From: Phallus indusiatus
Taxonomy: Eukaryota > Basidiomycota > Agaricomycetes > Phallales > Phallaceae
DNA: 64,000 nt
Assembly (NCBI GenBank): GCA_027605045.1
Contig: JAQFWX010000024.1
Location: 124,001 to 188,000 of the forward strand
Direction of reading: 5' to 3'
Shown in pieces: positions 44,891 through 57,406 of this stretch; position 1 is the first letter of the stretch; each line of letters opens with the position of its first letter. The position numbers and the translations under genes are program-made. The notes below the pieces were generated by a model that was not told the origin of the DNA, did no database searches, and saw nothing but the letters and a program-made list of their open reading frames with translations.

Positions 44891-46880
44891 TCGATTAGAT
44901 TTTGTAAGCTTGAAGAAAAAGAAATTCTCCAACTTGGAGATGAGGTTGTGCGACGGGACTCGGAGAGTTGCGTGTTACCGTGAAGTGCAGCGTTCTGGAC
45001 TCTTGCATTTACGAAGTACCAAAGTATGCCTAAATTAAGAAACAAGCGTGGATCAAAAGGCAAAGTAATCGTATTGAAGATCATACTTACCAACTGCAGA
45101 ATGAAGCAAGCCCGAAGTTCAAAGGGAAAAGTTTGAATTTCAGACGCGCCGTGCGAACTGCGTGGGCGCTTAAGCGCTAGCGCTTACCAGTCAACTCAAC
45201 CAACGCGTCCACAACTGACAACCGCGATACGAGAGAAGTTTTTTCGTAACCCTAAAACATTCCGAAGAGCTTTTTCCTTCTCCATTTTTTATATCACTAC
45301 TCCCAAAGATACCCGCAAATGCACTTTTAATCCCCCAGTTACAAGTTGTACAACAGTTACGTTTGTCTCTGAAGGTTTGCTCGTTCGTTAGTTTGAAAGT
45401 TGATGTCGTCTAAATTTGTGACTTTAGCTTCTTTAGTACGATTACGACATGCGCCAAAACATACTTGCACGAAAGAATATTCTTACACATCTAATAACGA
45501 CGGTCCATGTTTTTCCAGGCTTATTTTTTGTTACGCTTCAATGAACTAGAAGACCGTCTGTGCTCGAATTTCTCGTTGGTAAACTTCAAACAGTCCGATA
45601 TTTGAACGCAGTCTCTCTGGCATATCAATCTTTTGAGAAGAAGAGCGGAGGTCTGGAGTGGGTCGCGCGAATAGTCACTAGTATCGCTGGACTGTTATTA
45701 GAATGTGCGCATTGTTTTCTTTCTCATCTGTGAATAACTGACTAGTGTTAATTTTTGCGTCAGTGACTTCTTGTCTAACGGCATGTTGAAAAAAGTATTA
45801 TCGTACCGTTATCTTAAAGGAGCGTCATGCTATCTAATGTGTGTCAAGCTCTCACAATCGAGATATGGCGCGTAAGGCTGGATCAATTCTTAAGGCGCTA
45901 TACTCTTGCATCTTAACGTGTAAGTGACTATCTGGTCCAACTTGACAACAATAGATGCTCACACTCTTGCAAGTAGCTCATCGCCAATGTGCCGGGAGAT
46001 ATAAATGGGATTGTGCAAGCGTTTTTCTTCCTACCGCCTCAGGCTTCTGCATTGAGTTTGCACGGTAACACCAAAAATATGCCCAACCATCGTAATTGAC
46101 ATCCGTAAAAGGCGTATAATCCGATCATGTGGGTGGACGCAAACATCACCTGCCCTACTAGTATGAAAGTCGGCTATTTTCTTATCCTCTCTTTCCCTTA
46201 TTTACAGCTATGGGTATCGAATTCGCTTTTACTTCATGTTAGTTTGAGGTAAGAACTTCTTTTGCCGCAAGCCTATCACTCCTACAAAGATAACTATAAA
46301 AGCATATTACATTGCAAACGAAGACAGCGGCAAGAATCAAGACAGAGTTGAAAATCGAATCGGATGTGTCGCTTTTTTCCTAGAGAGCGCAGTGCGTGTT
46401 TTGTGTTGCTATGCTCTTAAGTCACTGACTATGACATCTTTTTTCAGAACTCATTTTTAGATCGCTTGTCCCGTCTTCGGCCCACCAGTCCCTTGTTCGC
46501 GATCAGCCATATTCTCCTAGTCTTACTTTCCAACCATGTTGCTTGTTCTGCTGAGAAACGTATGCCATTTATTGACAAAATACCGAACGCTCTTGGTCTT
46601 CAGTTATAGCTCGTATTGCTTGTATCTTGAGGTTCATACCTTATCTTACTCACTGCATCTACAGAACGACTTCGCATCGCCGCAACTATTGGCTTATTAC
46701 TCCTATTTATACCCCAAGATGCTCGTGTTTGTTGGATGGGGCGGATAGGAAGTGTTAATGACCACGGTACTTGTGAGCGGTCTGCACTGAGTTGATGGTC
46801 TACCTTTTGGATCATCGGAAGAATTTGATTGGGAGTTTGCAGCATGTCACGCTCGCAAACCCTGTGTTTTCCCTCACGAG
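44891..46880. repeat. Intergenic block, type R-B, third copy
   Basis: Aligns with 2210-4090 nearly along its length, for example TTGGAGATGAGG, CCTAAAACATTCCGAAGAGC and GCCGGGAGATATAAATGGGAT. No supportable gene. Similarity to R-B ends near 46880. Confidence 0.6.
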
Positions 46881-47460
46881 ATTAGTTGTGTTGAGGGAGC
46901 AAACGGGTTAGGCGGGGAATTGACCAGAAAAGGAAATTCAAGAGTAAACGAAGCGCGAGCGATAGTCGAGGAAATAGGACGCATATCAGTCCGATTCGGA
47001 GCAGCTAACCACACTAGGCTCTCGCGACGTATATGCGGCAGCCACAAACAATTTAAAAGCTGAGTGACCTTCAGCAGTAGTTCAAAGTCATCGCCTTCCC
47101 CGTCCGTGTCCGCGTTGGCGAGTAAGTCTCTTCCAGTGTGATTGTGAATACGCTGATACCCGTGATTGGACATGTTAGTCAAATTCTTTTTTCACTGATA
47201 ATTGATAACGAAGCATACCAATCAACGTGTCACCTAACGTGCTCTTCCAACGAGATGATGGAGAGGTGATTGAAAGATTTTGAACATCCGTAAGCATTTG
47301 GCGTATCGCTGTGATCTCAACGTTTGCTTTAGAACGTCGAATGAAAACTCCGGTACGTTCAGCAAAGGCAAGGTGAATGTTTTCGTTAAGACAGCCTGAC
47401 AATGCTTTCGTTGAACAGAAGAAAAATTACGGCGTAGAGCGTAAGTCATAACACATACTA
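46874..47460 (-). pseudogene. Relic of the R-A gene, best-preserved C-terminal part
   Basis: The minus-strand frame 47182-46874 (102 codons) continues the SNHG...LLANADT motif seen in the other R-A copies into a sequence not present there (GDDFELLLKVTQLLNCLWL ... TDMRPISSTIARA). Upstream frames 47449-47234 carry VPEFSFDV and KCLRMFKIFQSP in a different phase, compatible with an intron between them. The sequence suggests a former helical protein. I do not recognise the family, and frame disruptions make function unlikely. Confidence 0.35.
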
Positions 47461-48219
47461 CATGTTTGGTGACAGGGCCTTCACTATTTCCAGCGAAAGG
47501 GTTTTTACGCGTAATTTGGTTCGATTTGTCGTTGCATTCACGAACCTACGAGCTGGATGATAGTCGTGAATGAAATATCGGATGGGCTCGGCTACTCCCG
47601 GTGTGACGTAAACAGTGACACCATTTGAATTCGCTGGTTTACTTCCAATCCTTCATTCTAAATCCACATCCCAATCTTCATCATCACATCTGTGAATTTC
47701 CCTTTATTTATTCCGATAGAAAGGCACCCAATGATTATAACGAACTGTCAATATTTTAGAGACGCAATCCCAATTACTACATAGTACACACCGAAAGCGC
47801 GTATTCAAGTTGGCCGTCTCGTCCTAACGTCTCTGATGATGGATTACGATGTAATGTATATTGGCATTCCCATCGTGTCAATTTGCAGTCTGTATTTCAT
47901 CGGACACTTTTTCTCCCGAATGGGCCCGTTTCGTCATCCTTTATACGGCATTTCGATGTGCGCCTGGAAGAATCGCGCACATTTCCCTTACGAGAAATTT
48001 GTTCCGGCCAATGATATTGTAAACACTCATGAAATTTTCATTTGTAACTACGGCAAATGCAGTTTTGTATTTTAATCAGAATCCATTGAAGTATAAGCGT
48101 GTGCTGTTAATAAACAGCCCGACCCCGGGCCTTCAAAGCTTCAACAACAACGATGCATTCGAGGCGGCTGTATTCTCAGCTATCTGTACATTAGTCATCC
48201 GCGACACGCAGCTATTGAC
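47461..48219. repeat. Intergenic, R-A type remainder and 3' flank of copy F
   Basis: Resembles 20250-20600 and then 32160-32390. No supportable gene. Confidence 0.5.
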
Positions 48220-51200
48220 TCATTGACTGGGTGTCTTTGGCCAAATGGACTCGAAGACCTTTTTCATCCAATTAGTTATGAAGTGGTAGTTTCGACGCTA
48301 GATAAATGTCTCAGTAAGGGAACTTTCAAAGGTGATGAAATGTGTGAAAAAAAAGTACCTCAGATACCTGAGCACGCTCTTCGGTATCGTAGTCCTTGCC
48401 CGACGCCGCATTTCCAGGTCCAGATTGTCCAGATTGTCCGGCAGTGACCTCAAGTTGTTTAAACTCACGCGCAGATGCTGGTGATGCAGAACGAATATGG
48501 TTTATTACTTCACTATTCCACTGCTGACGTCCATAAGGTGAGTTTTCAGATTGGTTATATGATCGCAATAGTTCATTTATAGAGGCAAATAGCTCGTCCA
48601 ACGTCTCCCCGTCAACCTTTGATTCCAAAAGCAGGAAATACTTGTTTGTATCGCATTTGGAAAGCGCAATGAGCTTCCATAATTGTAAAAGCACGGATGG
48701 ATGGTAAAGAATGGTGAACAGGGGTTTCTCCTTCGGGCCGACGGATTTGAGGAGGTCCATTAAGATTGGATATAGGCTCGTTTCCTTGTCGATGATACGA
48801 GAATTCTCCAGGTTATGCAAACATTTTGAGAAGTTGGATACTTGATTCTGGGCCGGATCATTCAGGAGGATTGTGGACAGATGGCGGCGGTTCTGGGGCA
48901 CGAGCAGCAGCACGAAAAGGGGAGGTGTGAAATATGAGAGGTATGAGTTGATATCTCGCGAGTACCCTCGATATATGAGAGAGAGGTCGTGACTGTCCGT
49001 CAAAGGCAAGTAGATAATGAGAGTGTTTATCGAGATCCTCAGATCAAACAGAAAACAAGCTGCGCAACCTCTGGCTTTATCTGTCATAGACTCACACCAG
49101 AACGAGTCGACGCAGCAAATCTCTGTGAAGAAACGGAGGGCAACCTCCAATCGATCTAATTGGCGAGAGCGATGAGAGAATGCAAACACACGATTCCGAA
49201 AGCTGTGAAACACGTTTTCCAAGGAACCCTGTCTCTTTTCTTTGTCGGTGATGAGCGGATCATCGGAGGTGAGGTTGCGATAGATGGTGATAAGGAGGAG
49301 ATAGCACATTTGGTCAGTTTTGGCCTCCGATGAATAGTTGGGGTTTTCAAGTTTAAAGTAACGAAACAGGTGTTGAAACTTCCACCATCCCAGTTTTACA
49401 CTATTTAAGTGTGTTAAACCCGCGTCATGGATAAGGTCACGGGCGGGATTGAATCCCCAGTTGAATAGACCGTCGGTTAGGGGGGTGAGTATATGCGCAG
49501 CCACCGTGGCATCAGTTGACGTCTTCTCTAAGAGATGACACCACATGGTCAGTGGAAGACTGAAATCACCGTCGATGGCATTGAGGAGAATTTGGCGCTC
49601 CGGCTTATATTGGGATGCGGTCTCTGCAATGCGAAGATAGCTTTGATACTCTCCTTCCTCCAGCTGACTTTCTACCCCATTGGGAATACGGAATAGACTC
49701 CAGAACCTAGATCGCCAAAAATTTCTAAAAGGCAGATAAAAACATAACCCATGACGTAAATCCACTATATTTGTTGTGCTGGCTTCTAAAGTATTAAAGA
49801 GACCCTGGGAAATCCGCCATTCAAGTCGTTCCCTGATAATTGGATGCACGGCTGCGCACTGTGCAATTATTCGATGAACGCTTCGGTTTTGAGAAGTCAC
49901 ATACAGCCAATTGACCGCTTCAAAGTCAAGAAATGTTGCATTTTTGACAGCTTGTTTAATATTCTCTTCTCTCCACTTTGTGAATCCCGGAAGGTCATCG
50001 GAAAATATGATGGATCGGAGTCTATGAGAACCACTGCGCACGGCACGAGCTAAATTTGAAACGAACATAGATCCATGTCGGACGAGGCTTTGGGCGAGAT
50101 GCTCGACAGTAAACCGAATTTTGAAATTTGTTTTTATCCAGACAACTTGAAAGCCCTTGTTTATCTTCTGGAAAAATTTTCGTAGACAAAAGAGGAGGAT
50201 CCCAATGTAAATCGTCAACGAGGTGGTATACGGGCATTCAGGGCACCAAATAGGCAACATCACCGAAATGAAATATAAAGTAAAGGTAACGCCGGCAATA
50301 ATGACGATCGTCCAGGCGACATGAACATCCAACGGAAACAATAATATAATAATACCAGTGAGGAACATGCCGACCGCAAGATGAAGGAGTATAGGGAGGA
50401 GGTCGACAATGGCCGCAACCCTCCACGACTCAAAGCCGTTGAATCGCAACTGCCTGGCTCGAGCTTTTTCGTTCGCTGTTCCAGGGATGGAAGACAAGTA
50501 ATAATATAACCATTGCTTGGCGAGCACAGCAAACAGCGCAACGGATAATGTAATCGCCAGACTGGTGAACCATAGGCCGTTCACTAGCAATGTGTTCGTT
50601 GATGCTGTGAATGGCGACGTAGGTGTCAACGTCGAGACGGGTACATCGCTTGCCGGTACTCCACTAAAACTCGCTCGTAGCAGTTGAACTGCTTCAAATA
50701 GAAGGGATGCAGAAACTTGAGTATTATCTCTCTGCAAACTTTGTGAGGCCTGTGAGATGAATGTTGTGATAACGCCAGAGAAGAGACCAGCCTGGTATAT
50801 GTAAAATAAGTTTTGATGTTATGATTACGAATAAAGTTTCTCCCTACAAAAACCAAAAGTACATCCACTGTCTCTTTCCATCCCTCTGCCCTCTCACGAT
50901 CAAACGCTTCGGCTTCATCGAGGTAAGTCAGCCAGATACGAGCACTTTCCGCGGCTTCCTTCCCAAATTCGTCCGGCGGATACTTTCTCTCGTAATCATA
51001 TTTATTATTCGCTTATATGCGTAATATTAGACTACAGAAGTTAAACAAAATCTTAATTGTCACACTCACATCCAGTTTCTTGAGAAAAACCTTTGGCTAG
51101 TCCGAAAACCCTTGTGCGCCTTACTTTGTTAGGCGCGGCCTCTGAGTTTCCGAATTCATCCCGTGTAGGTTTCTTCTCGTAATCATATTCTGCTAGTATG

Positions 51201-51647
51201 CATCACGTCAGACTTCATTTCCACATTTACAGCCAGTTTTTTTTAGAAACACCTGTGGCTAGTCCGGAAACCCGTTCACGTCCTGCGTTTTGTTGTGTGC
51301 CAGGATGAGAAGAAGTGAAAGCCAGTCTGTTAGGTGCAGCCTCTGAGATGTATTCAGGTGAGCAATTCTCATACCAATTCATAAAACAGAAACTTACCAA
51401 GGAAATCGCGGAAAAGACTCACTAAATTCTCTATTCTTTCATCAAATTGTTGGCCCGTCGCTGAAACGGGAACAGACTGTTCGCTTTCTTTGTCCGAAGA
51501 AGTGGGGGTCCCGTTTATGGATGGAGACATGGGACGTTCACTCTGGTCATCGGACCCTTTCGGAACCGTTCGAGAGCTTTCACCACCTTCGGTAGTAGCC
51601 TCAACGTGTGGTGCCGTCTTCTCTTCTAAGTCAAGTATTTCCGACAT
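48220..51647 (-). CDS. DUF6535-domain multi-pass membrane protein, copy F (998 aa)
   Basis: The most divergent copy. Exon 1 51647-51398, exon 2 51141-51070, exon 3 51011-50848, exon 4 50791-48359, exon 5 48297-48220. Exon 2 exists twice. The version at about 51342-51237 has an extra A in a poly-A run and would shift the frame, whereas the shorter version at 51141-51070 keeps it, so I take the inner one and a 256-nt first intron. The membrane core keeps the family pattern with more substitutions (FRIPNG in the variable stretch 49570-49760). The start is MSEILDLEEK by alignment, not the upstream ATG at 51716. The tail ends SIWPKTPSQ, two or three residues shorter than in the others. Confidence 0.75.
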
Positions 51648-52740
51648 GGTGTTTCTGGTGATTGCGTACGAGAGTTTATGTTTAGAGGTAAGGGAGGTTC
51701 CGTAAAATGCGCCCAAATCAGAACTTAAGTAGCCTGCCGCCTCGTTTTTACATCGCGCGTGATATTAAAGTCAGTACGTGAAATTATGTGAATAATCAGT
51801 ATTGAACGCAACAATAACATGATAGGAAAATCCAGAAACCAATAGGACTTTTGGGAGGCAATCGGCAGATAAACGAGGAACGGCCATTGGGCCACATCGC
51901 GAATACCGTGTCTAAAATCTTTGTCACGGCACAGCAAAGCCTCTTCTCTTCTCTTCTCTTCTCTTCTCTTTGCAGCTTCGATTTTGGCACTGTCACTGCA
52001 TCGCACGAACCGCCACAGTGACTTGAATTTCTATCGAGCAACCTGCTATGTGCGAAAAAGTGTTATAATCACATTCAATCATATAGTTACTTACGTCTTC
52101 AAGTTCTAATACCATACCATCTCTCGTTGAACACGCAGGTATTTCACTGACAAAATTTCGATATCACTCGGACGGACGAACCCGGTGATATATTAGCTTC
52201 TTTGGAGTTCTCACAGTACAGCTTAGATTCCTATTACACTGATACAGCGAAGGGGTCCATAACACACCACCTATAAGATTTAATTTAATCATATCAGCCA
52301 ATCAAAGGAAACTTAAACGACGCGAACACATACAAAATTACCACGATCTTCAGTCTGACAGCGCATTAGTAAATAATAAGCTCAAATGAACTCTTGCTAG
52401 GCATGTATGTGCTAGTTCGTCTCCTTCAAAAGGGTAACCTTCATACCGTGCGGACATCCTAACGTCAATCAGAGTTCAGTCGACAAACTCTCAATAAGTA
52501 TACAAGCATTGACGGCTTACGCATAGAACATGAAATCTCCTTCAAGTTGACGACGGATGATTTGCAAAACACGCCAATGAGAGTCGTATGATGCTAGCTG
52601 CAACGGGTTTCGACCCTGATTCACGAACAGGAAAAGTCTGGGCCTGCACGCCGTGGCGTAAGACAGTTTTTCGTCTTCGCGAGGGGCCGGTGCGTTCAAT
52701 GTATAATAAGCGGAATTTCGTCTGTATAACATTGCCCGAG
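51648..52740. repeat. Upstream block of copy F, type R-C
   Basis: Last copy of the upstream block. It includes a TTCTC tract near 51940-51970. Similarity to the array fades after about 52740, which marks the array boundary. Confidence 0.55.
51838..51900 (-). promoter_or_regulatory. Conserved CCAAT/ATTGG promoter cluster of copy F
   Basis: CCAAT at about 51839 and CCATTGG at 51884-51890, about 237 bp upstream of the start. One of the pentamers kept in other copies is altered here. Confidence 0.4.
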
Positions 52741-52849
52741 TAGATTCAAGCGTGGATGAAGAGATAGAGTGATCGCATTGAAGAACATACTACCAATTAC
52801 AGAGGAACATCGCCCAGATTGCTGATGAACTTCAGCGTTTTTACATTTA

Positions 52850-53242
52850 CAGAAGATAAAAGTGTTGATTCCAAGTTTTCCAGAATTTTGCTAAAGAAGA
52901 TGATACTTGTCTATACTGGGAACCGGAAGGCAAATGGGATGTGACTTATAAATGTTAGTTCCGAGCGAAACTTGCGCGAAAAATCTGTTTAACCCGCTAA
53001 CAAGCGTGTTTTCCAGAATTAGCTTCTTCGACATCTTATGGAACATTGGTCCGCCGTGGACGAAGAGAATCAACAGCTGGCATGGGAGTTGACGAATCCT
53101 AGTAGTACTTGGTGTCCTCTATCCGTTTAAAACATGTCGGAAGGATCGGATGACGCAGTAAAGGAGACTGAGGAGAACCAATCCGTCTGTGTGGTGCAAG
53201 AATATGAAGACATAACGGTGGCGACCCAGATTATAAGGGGGT
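52850..53242 (+). pseudogene. Possible remnant of an unidentified gene
   Basis: Two plus-strand pieces read like real protein: FAKEDDTCLYWEPEGKWDV at about 52885-52945, and HLMEHWSAVDEENQQLAWEL at about 53030-53095, which ends in a stop near 53130. A plausible intron (GTTAGT to TTCCAG, 52955-53018) separates them, but the splice would create a stop. A further 36-codon frame starts at about 53133. No family recognised. Likely a remnant at the edge of the array. Confidence 0.25.
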
Positions 53243-54513
53243 AATGTAGATGAGGTTGATGACATCATGAGTACTACGAAAATAACGATGATAACGACAA
53301 TGATATTGAATGATGTTACGATTCGGAGGATGGCAAAGACGACAATCATGAAGATAAAAATTAAACAAAGAAGGAAAAGGAGAATACAGCAGAAATACGT
53401 ACGTGAATTTTCTCTTAATGTTACACGTTATTATATCTCAACATTGAAAAAGACCTGCAAACAAAAATCGAGTCTGAGGCACGTCAGGTAGGTCACGCGG
53501 TTGTCACACGGTATCGGACGCGTCCATGGACAACCTTGAACCAGCCCCTCATCGAAGTGCATCGTGCTTCCGCGCCCAAATCATTGTTCTTTTCACATCG
53601 TATTCGCGACAATATAACTAGCGCCTCTTTTTAAGAAGCTATTATGGAGATCTTCGCACACCTTCTAAAGTCTAGAGAGCTCCAACCTGGCTCCACCCAA
53701 CGCTCCGCTTACTAAGAAACAACACAAATCCAAAATCTCATCAAGAACTTTGAATAGCAATAGGCTTAAGAATTAGCGAGCCGTCTATTGCTCAAGTCGC
53801 ACCTTCGTTGTCCGTCATACCTACTGCCTTAAACGAAGTTGGCACCGTCATCAAAAGAGAAGGTAGTGATTGTGTCACGACTGTGGTGGGTGGCGAGTAG
53901 GGCCGAAAGGATGCACTATTTCATGCCAAGGTATAATCTCGCCATTACGTGCAAGGATTGCGTTTACATTGCCGTTTCGGCTTCACAGGCATCGCTGACT
54001 CATGCGGAAATATGGAATTTCAAGAGACGTCGGAATCACAAGACTGAAATACTGGTGTTTTGCTGTAATGCTATGTTCAAAAAATCATCATTGGTACTGT
54101 CAAGTTGTATTGCACTTGTATCCGACATCGTGTCAGACATTAGCACTAGCGACAAGCCATCGATTGTGGCTGTGTTCAACTCAATACTCATCGCCTTTGT
54201 GTTGTCACCGGGATTGGAGTCGATACGCTTTCTCTTCTACCTTCAATTCAATAAACGCACGGTCTTTTGACAAATGCCAGGGTTTAATCTAATTTTGAAG
54301 CTGACAGCGATAGAATTCGGGTACAGTACGTCTTTCAAACAATTCAAAACTGCTGAACCAACTGACATGTGTGTTATGATAGTGATGTCATGACCTTCAC
54401 ACTCTATACCCTTTCAACCTTCGATGTCTCATTCCTGAATGCACGGTATTTCACCTTTGGCGTATCCCTTAAATAAGCTTCACCTTCAAAGCTTCACCCG
54501 TTATCATCACACA
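53243..54513. other. Intergenic, no supportable gene
   Basis: About 1.3 kb between the array and the protease gene. An ORF at 53839-54270 has no recognisable feature. A TTAAATA motif near 54464 could serve as TATA box for the protease gene. Confidence 0.4.
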
Positions 54514-56423
54514 ATGTCCTCTACACCCTCCAAACCCACTGTTATCCCTGTCAAGCACACTGGTTACAAACCCTCCAGTCTTGCTGCCTACGCTCATATT
54601 GTTAGAAAACACAATATTGACAGTCCGCTCATATTCGCCCACAAAGGATCCGTATTCATTGACACGCGTGTTGAACACGAACCCCAGACTCAGACTCAGG
54701 CTGATCTTGTCGACTCTGATACCATCAAGAGACATCGCGGTCTTCCACTTTCCAGTGAAATTCCTTACGTACCTCCAGCAGGAGGTAGGTCATTCATTCT
54801 TAATTTGTTTCATTATTATAATTCTGACTTGTTTCATAAATAGTTCATGAAGTTCCGGCCAATATTTTAGGGAGTGGAGCAGCATACGTTGTCCCTGTTA
54901 CAATTGGTACACCCGGTGTAACATTGAATCTGGACTTCGATACTGCATCCGGTGATCTATGGGTTCTGAGTAACGAGCTCGATTCAAAGGTCACTGCCGG
55001 CCATGTATGAACGAGCTTGGAAATGAAAACTCGCCTTTATGATATACAGCTTACATTTCTTCTTTTTATTCTAGATCGTCTACAATCCTTCCAAGTCATC
55101 TACAGCTGTGAAAGACCTGCATTCCTATTGGGCTACATCTTATGCAGATGAAACTTCTGCGGATGTGAGTTGTTGAAATCGGGTAGCTTTCAATGCACAG
55201 CTGAACCGTTTGTGATTCGATTAGGGAAGCATCTACATAGATAGTAAGTATTATGATATGTATACATATCAATTACAAACCGTTAAATCTAACGATTCGG
55301 GTAGCGATCAAGATAGGTGATCTAACCGTTCCTAATCAAGCCGTCGGAGTCGCTGAGGACTTGGATGGTGATTTGGGAAAAGGACGGGACGGGTAAGTTG
55401 ATTATGGCCAACTTACCTGAAGTATGCATTTTGATTGGACTTGTGAAGACTTCTAGGTTTAGGCTGGCCAGTACTCAACTCTGTTGGCCCTACGCCGGTA
55501 GCAACTCCAGTTGAAAATATCATCAAACAAAAACTCGCGTCTGGTATATTCAGGTCTGTAATTTTGACTCTGGTTTATCTATTTATCAAACTCATTGCGT
55601 ATTATTGAATCACCATTAGCGTGGCTCTCAACCAAGGAGATAGTCATGGTTTTTACACTTTTGGTGGAATTGATGCTGCGCGCGCCGGAGTCAAAGAATC
55701 CGAGTAAGCTTTCTCTCTCAGTAGCAGATCAAATAACTAAATGCTTTCTTACCAATTAGTATAACATATAACAATCTCGTAAATAAAGACCAAGGATTTT
55801 GGCAAGTCCAAAGTGAGACTACCATCATCAACGGAGAGAAAATAACCAACAAAGGCAATACTGCTACTATCGATACTGGTGCTAGTCTGTTGTTGGTTTC
55901 AGAAACCATTACAAACAAAATTTACGGAGCGATTCCTGGGGCCAAGCTTTTAACTGGTGCTAATGCGCCAGGATGGGTTTACCCTGTCACCAGCAATGAC
56001 AAAGGTACACATATGCTATATGCGCAATGATTTCATGTATTTATTGAGGTTTTTGCAGTGCCTGATGTTGCTTTCGCGGTCGGCGATAAAACGTATAGAG
56101 TAAATGCCTCTAATTTCGCATACGCGAGTTACGGTAAGGATATGCTTTACGGAGGGGTGAGTATCAAAGAAATTAACTTATTATGCTGTTTTTGACCCTC
56201 AAATTCTTCCTATTTGAAGATTCAGAGCCGAGGTCATAGAGGTCATGATGTTTTCGGAGATGTTTTTCTCAAGGTTTGTCTGAATTCAAAATAGTTCAAC
56301 GGAATAAAAGATGTCGCTAATTGGTTCAATACCGTTGTGAAATAAAATGTATATGTCGTCTTTGATCAAGAGAAAGCAAGACTCGGCGTTGCTCAAAGAA
56401 CAGGGAATGTGCCGGGGGTATAG
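54514..56423 (+). CDS. A1-family (pepsin-type) aspartic protease, 421 aa
   Basis: A pepsin-like endopeptidase in eleven exons: 54514-54784, 54844-55004, 55075-55164, 55225-55243, 55305-55392, 55449-55553, 55620-55703, 55760-56004, 56059-56156, 56220-56273 and 56373-56423. The total is divisible by three. Both catalytic Asp motifs are intact: DTASGDLW (exon 2) and [10 protein letters not shown] (exon 8). DGLLGLGWP and the FGGID strand are also typical. Neither possible start (54514, or in-frame 54439) gives a hydrophobic signal peptide, unlike secreted relatives, so location is uncertain. The family-typical start of the last exon ([14 protein letters not shown], coding from 56346) is preceded by AA instead of AG. 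The next usable acceptor (56371-56372) would drop nine residues. Confidence 0.85.
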
Positions 56424-57406
56424 TTATTTATAGCGGTTCTTGGTCGCAATCCATTGTTCTGTTCCTTGTGAAGCGTGCGCGCAGGAGCGTACAGGAAGGA
56501 TAAGGAAACCAGATGTTTGTGTGTGATAAAAAAAGATAGCGTAAAATAAAATGTAGAGTAGTTAAGCCGAATAAAAGCGACTTAAATGCTAATTGTGGGA
56601 CTGAAGGAAAAGCTGCGATACAATCCAAGAAACTTGATGATATTTGGTCTCTCGAAACGACGGGTTTATATACAGAATGTAGTTCAGCGTCCGAGTGAAA
56701 AACGGAACACTGGTTATCTAAAATGTGAAGAAAAAGAGGGAAAAGCATGTGAAAAATAAATGCATGGTCTGAGAAATGGAAATTCAAGAGTTTTTTACTG
56801 AATAAAATCGCGGTTACAATGTAGGAACAGGGGAGAAAATGTGAAAAAAAGTGAGGGATCAAGCCAAACCCAAGTCTAAGCCATTAATTTCTTTTATAAT
56901 TTCCATCCGGAGCACGGTAATTGTGCATATACGCTAGTCTGGCCGTGCTACACTGCTCGGAGTAATACTACGTCCGGGGCGCCAATTATGCTTATTCTCT
57001 TCCTAAGTCGTTTCCGTGAGCAACACTTGCTCGTCGGGGCTTTTGTGCATCCCCATCAACTGTCATATAATCTTGAAAACGCAACTCAAAAAAAGCAATT
57101 GTAATGTAAAATTCTTGTCAAACATGCATTATATACATGATTGGTACACAGCTATGGCGATACTCGCGATCATTGAACTACGCATACAACGTGTGTGATT
57201 TAACATTCAACAGTAAAGTACAACCTATCGAGAGAGAAAACAACCTTCATCGAAACTGTCTTTTGAAGCAAAGATCTGATTTGTGTAACGCTACACGCGC
57301 AATAACCAACCCAAAGTCTCTAATTCCTAGAGACCAGGTAGGTGCACCAACGGATCTTCCAAACGCTTTGCTCAGAGAAGGAAAAACGAGAAGTGCATCG
57401 GGTGCA
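56424..57406. other. Convergent intergenic region
   Basis: About 1 kb between the 3' ends of two convergent genes. No supportable coding sequence. ORFs on the minus strand (56428-56862) lack coding character. Confidence 0.5.

Noticed and set aside
45128..45200. tRNA-like sequence on the minus strand (A-box-like TGGTTGAGTTGACTGG with possible pairing ends GACGCG/CGCGTC)
   Set aside because: No proper B box and no convincing T arm or anticodon arm. At best a tRNA-derived relic.
53839..54270. 143-codon ORF
   Set aside because: No motif, no conserved neighbour, no splice context. Length is within chance for AT-rich sequence.
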